Part shown: one piece after another, positions 34,146 through 46,885 of the stretch
How the letters are laid out: every line of letters starts with the position of its first letter
Numbering within the stretch: position 1 is the first letter of the stretch
Assembly (NCBI RefSeq): GCF_002288925.2
Contig: NW_022098076.1
Location: forward strand, 73,902,145-73,966,144
DNA from: Delphinapterus leucas
Taxonomy: Eukaryota; Chordata; Mammalia; Artiodactyla; Monodontidae
Direction: 5' to 3'
DNA length: 64,000 nt
Notes under the pieces: model-generated
Told to the model about the DNA's origin: nothing
The model's input: only the letters and a program-made list of their open reading frames with translations
Database searches by the model: none
Made by a program: the position numbers and the translations under genes

Positions 34146-35870
34146 AATTAAGCAAAGAGTGTATGGTATAATTTTCCTAAATTTGTGGATAGATGGATGA
34201 TAGATAGATAGGTAGGCAGATAAATGATAGATAGGCAGACAGATAGATAGATAGATGAAAAATGTAGACATATGTATGCATAGAAAAAAGATGAAATGTT
34301 ATGTATATCAAAACATTAACATTAGTTATTGCTGGTGATAAAATTAGAGAGTAGTATTTTCTTATTTTGCTCATCTGTACATATAATTTTATAATACAAT
34401 AAGAAAAAAGAAAATTGTAAGCCTTCATTTGGACCAGACTATTTCCCTGACTTAAGTACCAAAAAAAGAATTATATCTAATATTTTAAATTTCTTAAAAG
34501 GCACACAGTATGGAACAATTCTGTCAGGAAGGAAATGTAAAAATTACTTTTTGATTCAATAATTTCTTCCCAGTATGTTCTTTGATAGTACCTAAGGATA
34601 AAGGGGAAGAGGAATGATTATACCTGAACTAAGAGTTTGATAAAACATAGTCAAGAAAGAGTCTCAAATTAACCTTCAAGAGGAATTCCAGCTCCTCATT
34701 CTAATCCATTCATTTCTCTCATTCTAATTTCTTATGTAATTTAAGATGTTTAAAACCTCTAGAGAGGCTGGTATGAGGCTGTAAGAAGATGCTGATAGAT
34801 GTCCCTTGAGTTCCATTCCAAGCACACCTGCTAACAGCCTCTCACACTGGAGAGTAGAAGATGGTGGTCATGATAATATCAGTGTGCTGGTGATGTCATT
34901 ACTTCCTCCTCTAGTGACAAGCAATTAGCTACTTTAAATAGAAATATATTCTTCATTCCCATGATGGCTTGGCTTATTCTGCTTTAAATTATTAGATCCC
35001 TCTTTGCTACCTACCTTTTTTTTCATGGATCATTTCATTGACTTATTTTTTCATTATATCAATACTTATTCAGGGCTTTACCATTTGTCAGTTACTATGT
35101 TAATAATTGAAGAATATGAAAGCATGAATAATAATAAATAAATAATAAATAATAATTTTAAGGAGATTCTAGGACAGAGGAGAGGTCACAGTGAAATAGA
35201 TCAATTATTACACTTACAAGACAGAATAAATGCTATAAAGAAAAGTTCAGATAAGGTGAAAGTAGCATTCAAAGCAAGGAGAGATCCTCTATGCCTTCTT
35301 TTATGTAGAAGGGCATAGGGAAGGATGGGCAAAAAAGGTGACTGAGAATTGGTCCTCCTTAATACTTGGAAGGTGAAAGGGTGAGGAAGATGTTTATTCT
35401 CCTTTCTACATTTCCCCATGTAGAGGAACTTCAGCTGCAGTAACATCCTTGGCCTCTCTTCCCACTCATTACTCCTCCCACAGAGGGTTAAGTAGTGAGT
35501 TTGAGAGCAGAAACTGAACATTCTCTGCTTAGCTCCATCTGGTTTCTCTTTAGTTGGAACCTGTCTGCATGACCCCTGTGTTGTGGTCTATTTTCTGACA
35601 TGCAGTGAGAGATCCTTAAAGCTCCTTTCTTCCAGTACTTTATCAATAATAAAGGTGACCATTTAATCTCTGCCTGACTCCTGAGTCCATCACAGAGGAG
35701 GAAGAAGGGTGTTATTAGCTCATAAGAATTCCAGTAATAGACTTTGGACATGTTAAGATAGAAATGAGGGGACAAGAGGTACAGATAAAAAGTTTAAAGA
35801 ACATTATGCCAAATTGACAGGAATTGAGCATGAATAAAGGGGAGAAGTGAAAAATGAAGTTAAAAGGGAG
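34146..35870. other. Unique A+T-rich DNA with small GATA tract
   Basis: Imperfect GATA/GGTA repeats at 34185-34258. The rest shows no recognised repeat or gene. A run of open frames on the minus strand (35201-35981, 88-106 codons) has no domain-like features. Confidence 0.4.
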
Positions 35871-36222
35871 GTTGATGCTATAAACTGGATGTTTGTGTTT
35901 CCCCAAAATGCACATATTGAAACTGTACTCTCCAATGTGATGGTATTTGGCAATGGGGCCTTTGGGAGGTAATAAGGTCATAAGGGTAGAGCCCTCATGA
36001 TGGAATTAGTGCCCTTATAATGAGAGACAGGAGAGAGCTTGCTTCTCCACCCCCAGTGTGAGAAAACAACTGCCTACAAGTCAGGAAGCAGGGTCTCAGC
36101 AGAACCTGACCATGCTGGCACACTGATCTTGGACTTCTAGCCTCCAGAACTGTGAGAAATAAATATTTGTCATTTAAATTTGTATATTTGTTATGGCAGC
36201 GTGAGCTAACTAAGACAGTTGG
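35871..36222 (+). mobile_element. MaLR (MLT1-type) solo LTR, sense
   Basis: Runs TG (35876) to CA (36217): 'ggatgtttgtgtttccccaa', 'gggcctttgggaggtaataa', 'agccctcatgatggaattag', 'ctccagaactgtgagaaata', ending 'gagctaactaagaca'. Flanked by a 5-bp near-duplication GTTGA (35871-35875) and GTTGG (36218-36222). No internal element sequence remains. Confidence 0.87.
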
Positions 36223-36463
36223 AGACTATTCCTAAAGGATCTTAAAAGCCAGATATGGGGTTTAGAATTCTTTCATGGTCAATAGAGAAATTCTGGTTTC
36301 ATGTAATTGCAGAGTATCTTATATTGGACTGACACTCCCGAAGAAAACAATTATAAACTGTGACCAAAAAATTAAAAACAACTGAAGACACTGGAGAATA
36401 ATCAAAAGTAGGCAGAAACTGGAGGAGGTATGATCCTTGAAAAAAAAAGAATTGATGCTGGGT
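36223..36463. other. Unclassified non-coding DNA
   Basis: Short stretch between the LTR and the next SINE. Nothing recognised. Confidence 0.4.
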
Positions 36464-36702
36464 AAGATCCACCCATGGGGGTTTCCCTGGTGGCGCAGTG
36501 GTTGAGAGTCCACCTGCCGATGCAAGGGACACGGGCTCGTGTCCCGGTCCGGGAAGATCCCACATGCCGCAGAGTGGCTGGGCCCATGAGCCATGGCCGC
36601 TGAGCCTGCGCGTCCGGAGCCTGTGCTCTGCGATGGGAGAGGCCACAACAGTGAGAGGCCTGCGTACCTCAAAAAAAAAAAAAAAAAAAGATCCACCCAT
36701 GG
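36464..36702 (+). mobile_element. Short CHR SINE with 15-bp target duplications
   Basis: Body 36479-36687, head 'tttccctggtggcgcagtgg', 'gggaagatcccacatgccgc', 'gagaggccacaacagtgaga' and an A-tail of about 19. Identical duplications 'aagatccacccatgg' at 36464-36478 and 36688-36702. The long pure A-tail points to a younger insertion. The antisense frames of up to 172 codons here are SINE-derived and not genes. Confidence 0.95.
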
Positions 36703-36949
36703 CTTTCCCACTGGAGGCAGTCCCCTACCCCCACTGAACTGGAAATAAATCTTATTATAGGAGTCAGAAGATAAGAGAGTCTGGGATTGACAGAATGGCT
36801 GGAAATTGAGGAGTGACATCTCAGAGAAGGGCGTCATAGAGAGGGAACCCCAAAGTATGCATATAAACTTCTTTTAATCCTTGGTTGACTGCTGAGCTAT
36901 GCAAGTGAGTGGTGAGACTTCAAGGAAATCCAAAGGAAAACAAACAAAC

Positions 36950-38430
36950 ACCTAGAATGCTAAAAGAGCTAAGAACGTATTTTAGCAGATACCCAATGCA
37001 GGAGAGGCAGTTTGAAATTAGAGGGGCTTAGTAAAAATGTCAAGCTTTCAATAAACCCTAAAAGACCCATGGCTTAGGAGTAAAGACTATGTTCCTAGGA
37101 TTGAGGAATTCACCCTAGGACTGAGGAGCAAACCAACACCTGTTCAAGATGATATGCCAGTAATTTAATTCCTGACTGGGATAAAACTCAACACTTTCCA
37201 GAAAAAAGATGACAGAATTCGTATCTCTACAATATTTAAACCATATTGTTCAGTATACAATTAAAAAATTACTAGTCATATAAATAAACAAGAAAATGTG
37301 ATATAGAGTCAAGAGAAAAATTAGTCAAAATAAATAGACTCATAGATGATGCAGATTTTAAAGTTAGATGACAAGAATGTGAAATTAACTGTGAAAAATA
37401 TGCTAAGGGACCTACCTACATGAAACAAATGAATATAATGGGTGAAAAGATGGGAATTTCTGGAGATGTGAAAACCATCAAAAAGGTCAAAATGAAAAGT
37501 CTAGAACTGAAAAAAATCTTGGAAAAAAAAATGTGTCAGATGTGATTGACAGTAGAGTGGACACAACAGAAGCAGAGTCACTGAAGTTGAAACAAGTCAA
37601 TAAAATCATTCAAACTGAAGTACAGAGAGGAAAAATTGCAATAATGAGCAAAGCTTCAGCAACCTGTGGGTTAGTATCAAGTGGTCTATAATTATGTATT
37701 TGGTGTACAAGAAAGAAATAAAGTTGGGAGACAGACAGAAATAGAGCAAAACAATATGAAGAAATATGGGACAAAATTTTTCCAAATTTGATCTAAAACA
37801 GCAACCCATAGATCCAGGAAGCTCACTATAGCAGGATATACAACTAAGAACAACAAAGTTAAAGAAAAAATCTTAAAAGAAGTGAGGGAGAGAAAGAGAG
37901 AGAGAGGAAGACATGACATACAATGGGACAAAGATAAGAATATTAGCTGACTTTTCATCAGAAAACAACAGAGACCAGAAGACAGTGTAATGTTACTTTT
38001 AAAGTCTATTATCAGTGAAATGTCTCTCAGAAATTCAAGTTAAATAAAGACATTTTCAGATGAACAAAAACTGAGACAATTTTTCACAAGCAAACCAATA
38101 TTATAAGAAATGCTAAGGGAGAATATTCAGATTGAAGGAGGATGATACTAGGTAGAAATTTGGATCTACAGGAAGGAATGAAGACACAAAATAGGTAAAC
38201 ATATAGGTATATATGAAAGAATATTTTTCTTTTTAAGATTAAATTCATCAAAAGTCAATTAAATGTTTAAAGAAAAATGACAATATATTTTGAGGTTTGT
38301 AATATTTGTAGAAGTAAAATATATGTCAACAACAGGATGTAAAGATAATAAGGGAGTGTACATGGACTCATAGTCAATGGTGAGCATTGCAAGTTTTGAA
38401 CAGGGGAGTGGACAGAGAATTGACCTAATT
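36950..38430 (+). mobile_element. L1 ORF1-type (HAL1-like) relic, sense
   Basis: A-rich sense-strand sequence with the run of text typical of L1/HAL1 ORF1: coiled-coil-like Lys/Glu-rich coding at about 37300-37650, 'ccaggaagctcactatagca' (37815), 'atattagctgacttttcatc' (37940), 'gaccagaagacagtgtaatg' (37972), 'gacattttcagatgaacaaa', then a 3' part 'tgaggtttgtaatatttgta', 'agaagtaaaatatatgtcaa'. No ORF2/RT follows, which is why HAL1 (ORF1-only L1 derivative) is preferred over a full L1. No intact frame. Confidence 0.65.
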
Positions 38431-40299
38431 TAAACTGTGCCTTTAGAAGAATCCATCCAGCAGCAGGACACGGGGCGGATAAGAAGGAACAGCATAATAG
38501 ATGTATCAAGGAAGAACCAATAGGACTTGGAAATTGACTGGAAGTGGTACAGGGAGGATAATAGTGATATTAAATAGCACTTCCATTTTTGGAAGTTCAG
38601 TGATAAAGAAATTGTCGGTGTCATTAGAGAAGCAAAGAACCTTGTGTGAAGAACTACCATGGGAAGAAAATAATGAAATTACTTATAACCTCACCAAGTC
38701 TGAGGTGTAGGTGAGATCATACAGATGGAGACGGTTGACAAGCAATTCAAAATTCTCCTATTATAAAAATTTCCGAAATGCCAGTCCTAAAACATGTATG
38801 GTCTTTATTGACTTGTTTTCACTATATGCTACCTGATTTATTGTAAACGTTTTAATATATCCAAGCTCTGAGCAAGAGAAACAAATGTGAAACCATGGCA
38901 GAGTGGGGAATTTGTAGGATAGTTTGTCAAGAGGTCTTTTGGTCCAGCCTCCCCTCTCTTAGAAAAGATCCAAGGCCAAAAGCCAGCAGACCCTGAGCTT
39001 CCGGCCAGAGGTATACTTGCTTTGCTTTGTAGACTGGCATGCAGGTTTCTGACTACTCTTTAGCTCCTGACCACATTTCCACTTGCCCTTCCTTCTCTAC
39101 ATACTTCCATTTTTTGATGCTCTAATCCAGCACTGTGAATCTAGAAAAATAAGATTAATAACAAAAACCAAGAAGACAACCTTGTTTTGGTTACCCATCC
39201 CCTTCTCCCTTTACCTCTCCTCTAGCAGTTATCCTAATGAGGGACCATTTATGTACTTACCTGTGACAGATATCACTGGAATGGTCTGCCTTATGCCTAC
39301 CTCATAGTCAAGTTCTCATTCATAAATCCTTCTAAGTGTCCTGGAATCAGTCCTACTCTAAACCAAATTGTGAAGTAGATAGATATTTGTCTCTCCCATG
39401 CCCCATTCTGCAATACTTTCCCACATTTGGTACCTATATATTACCAAAGGTGACCAGTGCCATCTTACTGCCCTCTGACTGCCCAATGTCCTGCTCTGAT
39501 GCCCTGCCCAGCCTCCCCTCTCCATTGTTTTCTCCCCCTTTTATATCCTCTCACTTTTGAAAACTTCAGACTCCTTAGTATTACTGACTTCTGTAAGGAG
39601 TTAGAAGAAAAACAGGCCGATTGACCTAATTCAAATAATGATGTAATTACTGGAATCTAAGCCTGATCCAGAACACTTGCTTTTTTTCCCCTTTTTCTAA
39701 AAAGCTCTTACATACTTAAGTGGCTCTCTAGACCATGTGACAAAGGGGTGAGAAAAAGTTCCCTCTTTGTTTTATTCTGTAATTTTATAATACTTAAAAA
39801 ATTAGTGCTAACCTACACTATTCATTTGAGTATATTCTGTTTCATAAAATCATGTTTAACATTCCAGGGTAAGACCCAAATATAAAACAATGAAATAGTA
39901 TCCTTTTACATATGTAACAACTACTAGACAGGGCCGCTTCTCTTTCTCATCCTCTGATGTCCTTACTTTCTCCTCTTTGGTGCAGCATTACTGATAAACG
40001 TGTGGAAATCCCCATTTTCTCCATCTACTTCACATACTCATGTTATTTTAATGACTTGGCTGCCTTACTTCATTTTCTATTTATTCAGGGATGTTTTCAT
40101 CTTATTTTCACTCTCTTGACCACTCCATAGGAAACAAATAACTACAAGTCAAAAGGACCTACACTTTCTCCCCTATTGTGGTCCAGTTTAAGACTTAAAT
40201 CTATATAATTCTGCAAGAGTTGAACGAAAGTTGAGAGTGGAATGACTGGGTTATTTCCTTACCCTGAGAGTAAACTCTTCGTTATGTAGATTGTTTCTG
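38431..40299. other. Unique non-coding DNA
   Basis: No gene recognised. Scattered pyrimidine-rich stretches at 39000-39560 could be old L2 but do not show its ordered motifs. Confidence 0.35.
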
Positions 40300-40600
40300 A
40301 CCAGTGGCATGTCTCTGCCCCCTCCCTGTTTACCAAAATCCCTTCCATCCTGCAAAGCCTGTCTCCATCCTCATTTACTCTTCCAGGAAGCCAACACCAA
40401 TGTCCTCACCTCATCTTTCATAGAACTTCTTCTTGCCAATATCACACACTTAATAGTCTACATTTCAGCAGTCTCAGCTCCACGGGTGTAAATCCTGCTT
40501 CCCCAGTGAGACCAGGAATTCTCAGAGATGAGAGCATTGCCCTGTAAATCTTAATACATCATGTGGTTCAAGGTGTGTAGTAAAAACTCAGTGACCTGAA
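40300..40600 (+). repeat. Possible L2 relic
   Basis: 'caaagcctgtctccatcctc', 'ttccaggaagccaacaccaa' and 'gtgagaccaggaattctcag' are compatible with a degraded L2 3' region, without a clear terminus. Confidence 0.4.
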
Positions 40601-40782
40601 GTGTCGAATTCTTTACATTAACAGAGAGCCAATGCTTAGAGTAACTTAGAGGTTTGTCTCTTTGCCTGCAATTTTCCAACTGGTTTTCTAAAATGAAAAT
40701 CCCCAAATATCTATAGAGTGTAAAGCATGACAGCATCAATGAACACATTTAAAGTATCAAACCCCAAATCTAATCAGTGAAG

Positions 40783-40905
40783 GAATTCTACATTCATTCA
40801 GTTGATGTTTGCCAAACATTTCCTGTGTTCAGGTACATGATTGCTAGGGGAGAGAGTTGGAAGAAGGCACAGTTCCTGGGCTCCAGGAATGCAAATAAGA
40901 CACTA
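40783..40905 (-). repeat. L2 3' end relic, antisense
   Basis: 'attcattcagttgatgtttg', 'ccaaacatttcctgtgttca' and 'ggcacagttcctgggctcca' follow the antisense L2 3' end (complement of the terminal 'gaatgaatga' part). Confidence 0.5.
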
Positions 40906-41700
40906 ACAAATGTAGAATAAAGAAGTGACTAGATCTGGGTGTGTTCAGGAATGAAGAGAATAGTAAATGAAAGGAAAATTTAGAGAAGGCTAATGAGGAT
41001 TTACCCATTTCATCTTAATCACTATCTTTAGTTCATACTTAATTTTGTGGCCAAACTATGCAAAAACATTAAGTTTACCACAGCGAGTTAAAGTGTACAT
41101 AACAGAACCCCCAAAACATGTACCTTTGTGTGTTAAAATAAGAAAAAAATCAGAACTTAGATTATTATATACTGAATAACTGGGTGGCACTGATGGGTAG
41201 AGAAATAAAGGGTGCCTATTCATGGTACCATTTAAACATCGGTACAACACATTGAGAGAAAAAGTAATTGTGTATAGCCAAGACATGGCTGAAAAACACA
41301 TCCTATTGTCTTTATCTTTAAGCTGATTTGCTTTACATGTTTCTCTAAAACAGAATCATAACAGGCCAGTGGAAACAAAATAGAATAGAGCATGTTATTC
41401 TGCCTTTTGTTCCTTTGGGATTAAGCTCAGTTCTGAACACATTGATGAAAGCCGTCTGGCCCTATTGCTGAGAATCGACATGAATGTGCTGATGGAGTCT
41501 GCAGTCTGGGATCATGGGCTGAAATCAGATGGAAAGTAGGCAAGCATGATCTCAGAACTCTAGGTGGGGAACAAAATGCCAGAAATACTAGTTATTCACT
41601 ATCCCACTAACTTTTAATATGTTCATTTTGTTAAAACCTTGGAGGAGAGCAGTAAAACGTGAAAACCACTGAGTGTCCAAGTCCACATTATAAGAACACA
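40906..41700. other. Unique non-coding DNA
   Basis: No gene or repeat recognised. Confidence 0.4.
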
Positions 41701-42400
41701 CACAGCCACACAGCTCCAAACTGCTTCATCCACCTGGAAGCATCCTCCTTGACCTATTTAATAGCAAGACCGCTCACTTTGATCAAAGGTCGCCTCTTCA
41801 GAAAGGACCCCTAGACCACACTATCTGTGATTTCAGCACTCTGCACCTACCACTCCTTGACTCTTCATTATACTTCCAGGGTAATCTATGTTATGGCATC
41901 ATAACAACCAACCCCGCAAACATCAGTGGCTTAAAAAAAAATATTATCACTTAAGAAAAATCTACTGCCAGTCTGGGCAACCCTCCCAGGCAGTCCTCCC
42001 CGACAAGTCCTTATCAATTTGGACCAACACACTAGCCACAGAGAGGTAAAAGTGAAGAGGAGAGTCAAGGCCAGCAAATAAATGCTTCCACCCAGAGGTG
42101 ACATAGATCACTTCCACTCAGAGTCCATTGGACAAACCAACTAAAGTGCAAATGGGCAAAAAGTATCATCCTGTGTCCAAGTGGATATAGTAATGTCTGA
42201 GGCACCATGCTTTATTTATCTTTATAATGCTTTCCTCCAACATCATATATTCTATTTGTGATTATCTATCTCTCCTCACTAGAATATAAGCACAGTGATG
42301 GCATGAACCAAATCTGTTTGCTCACTGTAGGAACTTCAAATCTTGGAACAGTGATTCTCAATAAATATTTGTTGGATGAACAAATAAGAATGCAAGAAAT
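41701..42400 (+). repeat. L2 3' end relic, probably interrupted
   Basis: L2-like text at about 41750-41880 ('cgcctcttcagaaaggaccc', 'cactccttgactcttcatta') resumes at about 42205-42395 ('gctttatttatctttataat', 'actagaatataagcacagtg', 'aataaatatttgttggatga'). Between them, 41890-42180 begins 'gttatggcatcataacaacc' and 'gcaaacatcagtggcttaaa', resembling an antisense LTR start. The middle part is probably a later insertion or an eroded LTR. Confidence 0.5.
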
Positions 42401-42433
42401 CATAGCTTTACACCATAAAGTACAATCCCAAAT

Positions 42434-42654
42434 GCCTAAGATTTTTTTTTTTTTTTTCGCGGTACGCAGGTCTCTCACTGTTGTGGCCTCTCCCGTTGCA
42501 GAGCACAGGCTCCGGACGCGCAGGCCCAGCGTCCATGGCTCACGGTCCCAGCCGCTCTGGGGCACGTGGGATCTTCCCGGACCGGGTCACGAACCCGTGT
42601 CCCCTGCATTGGCAGGCGGACTCTCAACCACTGCGCCACCAGGGAAGCCTAAGA
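42434..42654 (-). mobile_element. Short CHR SINE, antisense
   Basis: Poly-T start, 'acgcaggtctctcactgttg', 'ggatcttcccggaccgggtc', 'cactgcgccaccagggaagc'. Flanked by 'gcctaaga' (42434-42441 and 42647-42654); part of the right copy may belong to the SINE end, so the true duplication may be shorter. The 157-codon sense frame running into this SINE is an artefact of the repeat. Confidence 0.9.
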
Positions 42655-44017
42655 ACATGACTTTTAATATGAAGAGGGAGGCAAACAAGATTGGAACTGT
42701 GGTTAAGTGGAGAACTTTGGCCACTGCCTAGAACTTGCCAGTTATCGCCTTGATGAACTATAGACCTAGGGTAGCCAGATTCTCTAATTTTTCATGAGAA
42801 GTTGAAAATCAGGATTTTTAGATGAAATTCCTGATTTTTTCATTATATGATTCAAAAGTTTTCAAAACCGTATGCAGGTCATACCCAGCAAACATGATGT
42901 CAGTCTCTGCCTTTCACTTTAAGTGGAAAGACTAAAAGTATGTGTTTTGCAATTGACCGAGGTTGAGTTAAATGGAGAAAGAAAGAGAAGAGAGAGGAAG
43001 AACAGAATCGCCACATTCATTTCTCCATCACTTAAACTGCAATTTGGAGGGCTCTCTGCCCTAGGTCTTCACCTTTCACCCCTGCCCCTCTTTACCCGGG
43101 AATTTAGAAAACTACCTCTTTATATTTATAGCACCAGTTCCTTTATGTATTGTTCAATCCGCCTGTGAAAGATAAGAAGGGATCAATCCTGCCTTCACCG
43201 ATGCTATTGTGTCTTACATAACAATATCTAAATAAATAAGAAGCCCTGGGGAAATGTCTTCCAAGGTTAAAATATTTAGAATAAAGAACTGCTGTGATTA
43301 AAATGGCACAGGCAGAATAAAAGATCTAATATCTACTTCATGTAATAGATTAAGTCTAAACCAGGAACTCTTCCCAGTAACCAATAATTTGACCTGATTA
43401 CATAATGAGGGTTTCTTCTTCTTTGCCCTAAATTTGAACTTTGTATATAGAGGGGCTGCCAAACACATTTTCACTGTGAAGAAATGTTGTTTTCCAATTA
43501 TATCACCCAAGAGGCTTAAATGCAGATGAAAATGTTCAAAAATCAAATTTCTGTATTTTTTTGGAGCTAGTTTGAGATGGTTTAGCAAGCAGTATCTTCT
43601 TTTCTTTTCTAGAGGGAATTATCACTGAGCAAGTTCGGTGAAACTTTAAATATAATTGTTCATTTCAGTGACCCTAAGCCCATTCTTGGGAGTTTTCCAG
43701 CTGTGGAATCAATGAAAAATGCCCTGGACTCTCCAATCAGGGACACAGTACATACTGGATTCCAGGCAATCTGCTTTTCTAAGGAAGCAATTGAATGAAA
43801 ACAGGCCCGCCTCAACCCCCGCTCCCTTGCACAGAATTCTGCCATCATATGTCCAAACACCACTACATGTTATTCTCCCTGCATAGAGCTGACGTTTCAG
43901 ATTTCTGTTGGTATGTCTGTCAGATATTGGCTTTAATTCTAGGATAATTGGGAAAATCAATATTCAATACCTCTTTCCCTGCCCAGTCCCATTCTCCAGG
44001 TAAAATCCTCACAAGAA
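42655..44017. other. Unique non-coding DNA
   Basis: No gene recognised. Short antisense frames (67-96 codons, 43298-43960) lack recognisable features. Confidence 0.4.
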
Positions 44018-44184
44018 ATAGACTTCTGGTGGACTTTTTTTTTTTTTTTAATTAGAGTATAGTTGATTTACAATGTTGTGTTAGCTTCAGGTGTACAGCA
44101 AAGTGTGTTAGTGTGTTAGGGTAAGTTATACATATATATATACATATACATATACATATACATATAGACTTCTGGTGGACTTTT
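44018..44184 (-). mobile_element. Very short L1 3' fragment, antisense, with 21-bp target duplications
   Basis: About 125 bp of antisense L1 3' UTR: poly-T at about 44039-44051, then 'agagtatagttgatttacaa', 'aggtgtacagcaaagtgtgt', ending in TA/CATA-rich simple sequence to 44163. The flanks are a perfect 21-bp duplication at 44018-44038 and 44164-44184 (both begin 'atagacttctggtggact'). This shows a severely 5'-truncated but otherwise canonical target-primed insertion; the junction at a T-run fits the L1 endonuclease preference. Confidence 0.95.
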
Positions 44185-44639
44185 GATGTACTTGTAACTA
44201 ATCTTCTCACTAGGCTACCCTGTTCATCACTAGGCTACCTTGTTCATACTTTGAGTATTGCCTGGAAATAAATAAGGTCACCAGTCCCTGGTTTTTAAAA
44301 CAAAATTACCAAGACTGAAATTGAAAATCTTGTTCTTGCAGTGGTAAATGAAAATATGAAATATCTGGAGATAGTCCGTGAGCCAAATATAATTACTTTC
44401 ATAGAATTCTAGAAAGCGTCCATTTTAGAAATTCGAATATTGACTTGATTTTGAAATAATAACACCATGACCTCTCCAAAAGACTTTTCTTCAACGTGGC
44501 TACTTATTATGCACACAAAACTACAATTTCAGTCAATATGGCAAGTTAAGATTATGCTTTGATAGTTACTTTTGCACACACACTAATATAGCCTAACAAA
44601 TAGGCAAGACATGCCTCTGGGTTGGTGACTGAATCTTCA
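44185..44639. other. Unique non-coding DNA
   Basis: No gene or repeat recognised, except a local tandem duplication of 'tcactaggctacc' at 44206-44240. Confidence 0.4.
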
Positions 44640-45414
44640 GGATCCCCTAAACTGGTTCTGGACTAAAAGGTCCTAGAAGACCATGTGAAAACAGGTACAA
44701 AACTCCTAAACAGGAAGAGGATAGTAGGGGTGGGATGAGGCGAGAAAAAACTTGTAATATGAGAAGAGCTTGTAAACCAAAGTGCTCAAATACACAAAGA
44801 AATAAAATGCTGAGAAAGACAGCCAACAAAATCAACTATTGACAGATTAGTTCAATACAGAAAAGATTAAAATATTAAAATGGTGGAGAAAAGAGAAAAA
44901 GATCTGAAAATGAGTGTGCTTAGATTCTTCAAAGTGATACAATGTGGGAAAAATTCAAAAATAATAAGAAATAATGAAGCAAAACAGGCAGAAATAAGAC
45001 TACAATAGGTGGATGAGAAAAAGAACCAATTAGAAATCTTGAAAATGAAAAACATAGTTATTAAGATTTAAAACAATTACATATATAAGACAAATAGGTT
45101 TATACATCGGTCAACAGTTTGTGGGTTGGAAGTTTGTCCTGAGGAGTTCACCAGGAATGAAGCATAAAGGAGCAAGCAGATCAGAATTATGAAATAAAAG
45201 TTAAAGACAGGGAATATAGATTGAGTGGCTCCATCATATTTCTAACAGAAGCTGTACAGGAAGTGAGTACAGGAAATAGCAGAGAGCCCTACTAGAAGAG
45301 ATGAGATGAGAATATACCAAAATTTAATTATAAGTCCTCAGATCCAAAATGCATGTTATACACCAAGCAGGATGAGTAATATTGAATCTATATCTAGACA
45401 GAAAAGTTACACTT

Positions 45415-45775
45415 AAAAGTATTAAGAGGACTTCCCTGGTGGTGCAGTGGTTAAGAATCCACCTGCCAATGCAGGGGACACGGGTTTGAGCCCTGGTCGG
45501 GGAAGATCCCACATGCCGCAGAGCAACTAAGCCCGTGCACCACAACTACTGAGCCTGCACTCTAGAGCTCGCAAGCCACAACTACTGAGCCCGTGTGCCA
45601 CAATTACTGAAGCCCGCGCACCTACAGCCTATGCTCCACAACAAGAGAAGCCACTGCAATGAGAAGCCCATGCACCGCAATGAAGAGTAGCCCCAGCTCA
45701 CCACAAGAGAAAGCCCGCGTGCAGCAACGAAGACCCAACACAGCCAAAAAAAAAAAAAAAAAAAAAGTATTAAGA
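45415..45775 (+). mobile_element. Long CHR SINE within L1, 13-bp target duplications
   Basis: Body 45428-45762 with head 'acttccctggtggtgcagtg', box B-like 'gggtttgagccc', and modules 'ccacaactactgagcc'. A-tail of about 20. Perfect duplications 'aaaagtattaaga' at 45415-45427 and 45763-45775. The L1 text continues directly after it. Confidence 0.94.
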
Positions 45776-46315
45776 ATAAAAAAAATCTTGAAAACTGTCA
45801 GGAAGAAAAAGAGAGATTATCTACAAAGGAAAACCAATCTGACTGGCAGACAGCAGGCTTCTGGATAGCAACAATAAAGCCCAAAATTATAGATGTTAAA
45901 AATAAAAGAGTAGCAACTCATATAAACCTTGAAATATACACCATAGCTTCCAAACCAGCAGATTAAAAAAGAAAAATTAAGAAAAGAATTTGTTGACAAT
46001 CCAGCAGGAGAGAGAAAAGCAAAAAATATATATATTAAAAAGAATAAATTGCATTTCCATATGTCAGCAACGAACAAATCAGAAACTGAAATTTTAAAAC
46101 AATCCTATTTATATTAGCATCAATACTTTTTTTTAAATACTTAGGATAACCCAAAAACGATGTGCAGAACTATACACTGAAAACTAAAACACATTGCTGA
46201 GAGAAATTAAAGAAGACCTAAATGAATGGAGACCATGACCATGTGTTAAAAGGGTCATTTATTTAAGATACCGGTTCTCTCCAAATTGATGTGTAGATTC
46301 GACACAATTCCATTC

Positions 46316-46544
46316 AAAATTCCAGCAGGGGGCTTCGCTGGTGGCGCAGTGGTTGAGAGTCCGCCTGCCGATGCAGCGGATACGGGTTCGTGCCCCGGTC
46401 CGGGAAGATCCCACATGCCGTGGAGAGGCTGGGCCCGTGGACCGTGGCCTGCACGTCCGGAGCCTGCGCTCCGCAACGGGAGAGGCCACACAGTGAGAGG
46501 CCCACGTACCGCAAAAAAAAAAAAAAAAAAAAATTCCAGCAGGG
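46316..46544 (+). mobile_element. Short CHR SINE within L1 ORF2, 15-bp target duplications
   Basis: Body 46331-46529, head 'ggcttcgctggtggcgcagt', box B 'gggttcgtgcccc', A-tail of about 19. Perfect duplications 'aaaattccagcaggg' at 46316-46330 and 46530-46544. Removing it restores continuous L1 ORF2 text, which fixes the relative age. Confidence 0.95.
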
Positions 46545-46885
46545 TAACATTTCACCAAATTTTAACAGATACTTCACCAGATTTAATATACGGATGACAA
46601 ATAACCACATGACGAGACGTTCAGCATCAGGATCATTAGGGAAATACACATTAAAACCATGATGAAGTATTGCTACATGCCCATTAGGAGAGCTAAAATC
46701 AAAAAGGCTGGCCATACCAAGTGTTAGCAAGGGTGGGGGTATAAATGATGCAACCACTTTGGAAAACAGTTCGACAGTTTCTTAAAAATTAAAAAATGCA
46801 TTTAGCATATGATCCTGGCATCCAATCCCATGTACTTATCTAAGAGAAATAAAAGGATATGTCCACAAAAGACTTGTAATCACTA

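Noticed and set aside
36299..36837. Overlapping minus-strand frames of 133 and 172 codons
   Set aside because: They run through an antisense reading of the CHR SINE; the same peptide text recurs at every CHR copy, so it is repeat-derived.
42258..42731. 157-codon plus-strand frame
   Set aside because: The first part is L2 sequence and the second part is an antisense CHR SINE; there is no domain or conserved gene structure.
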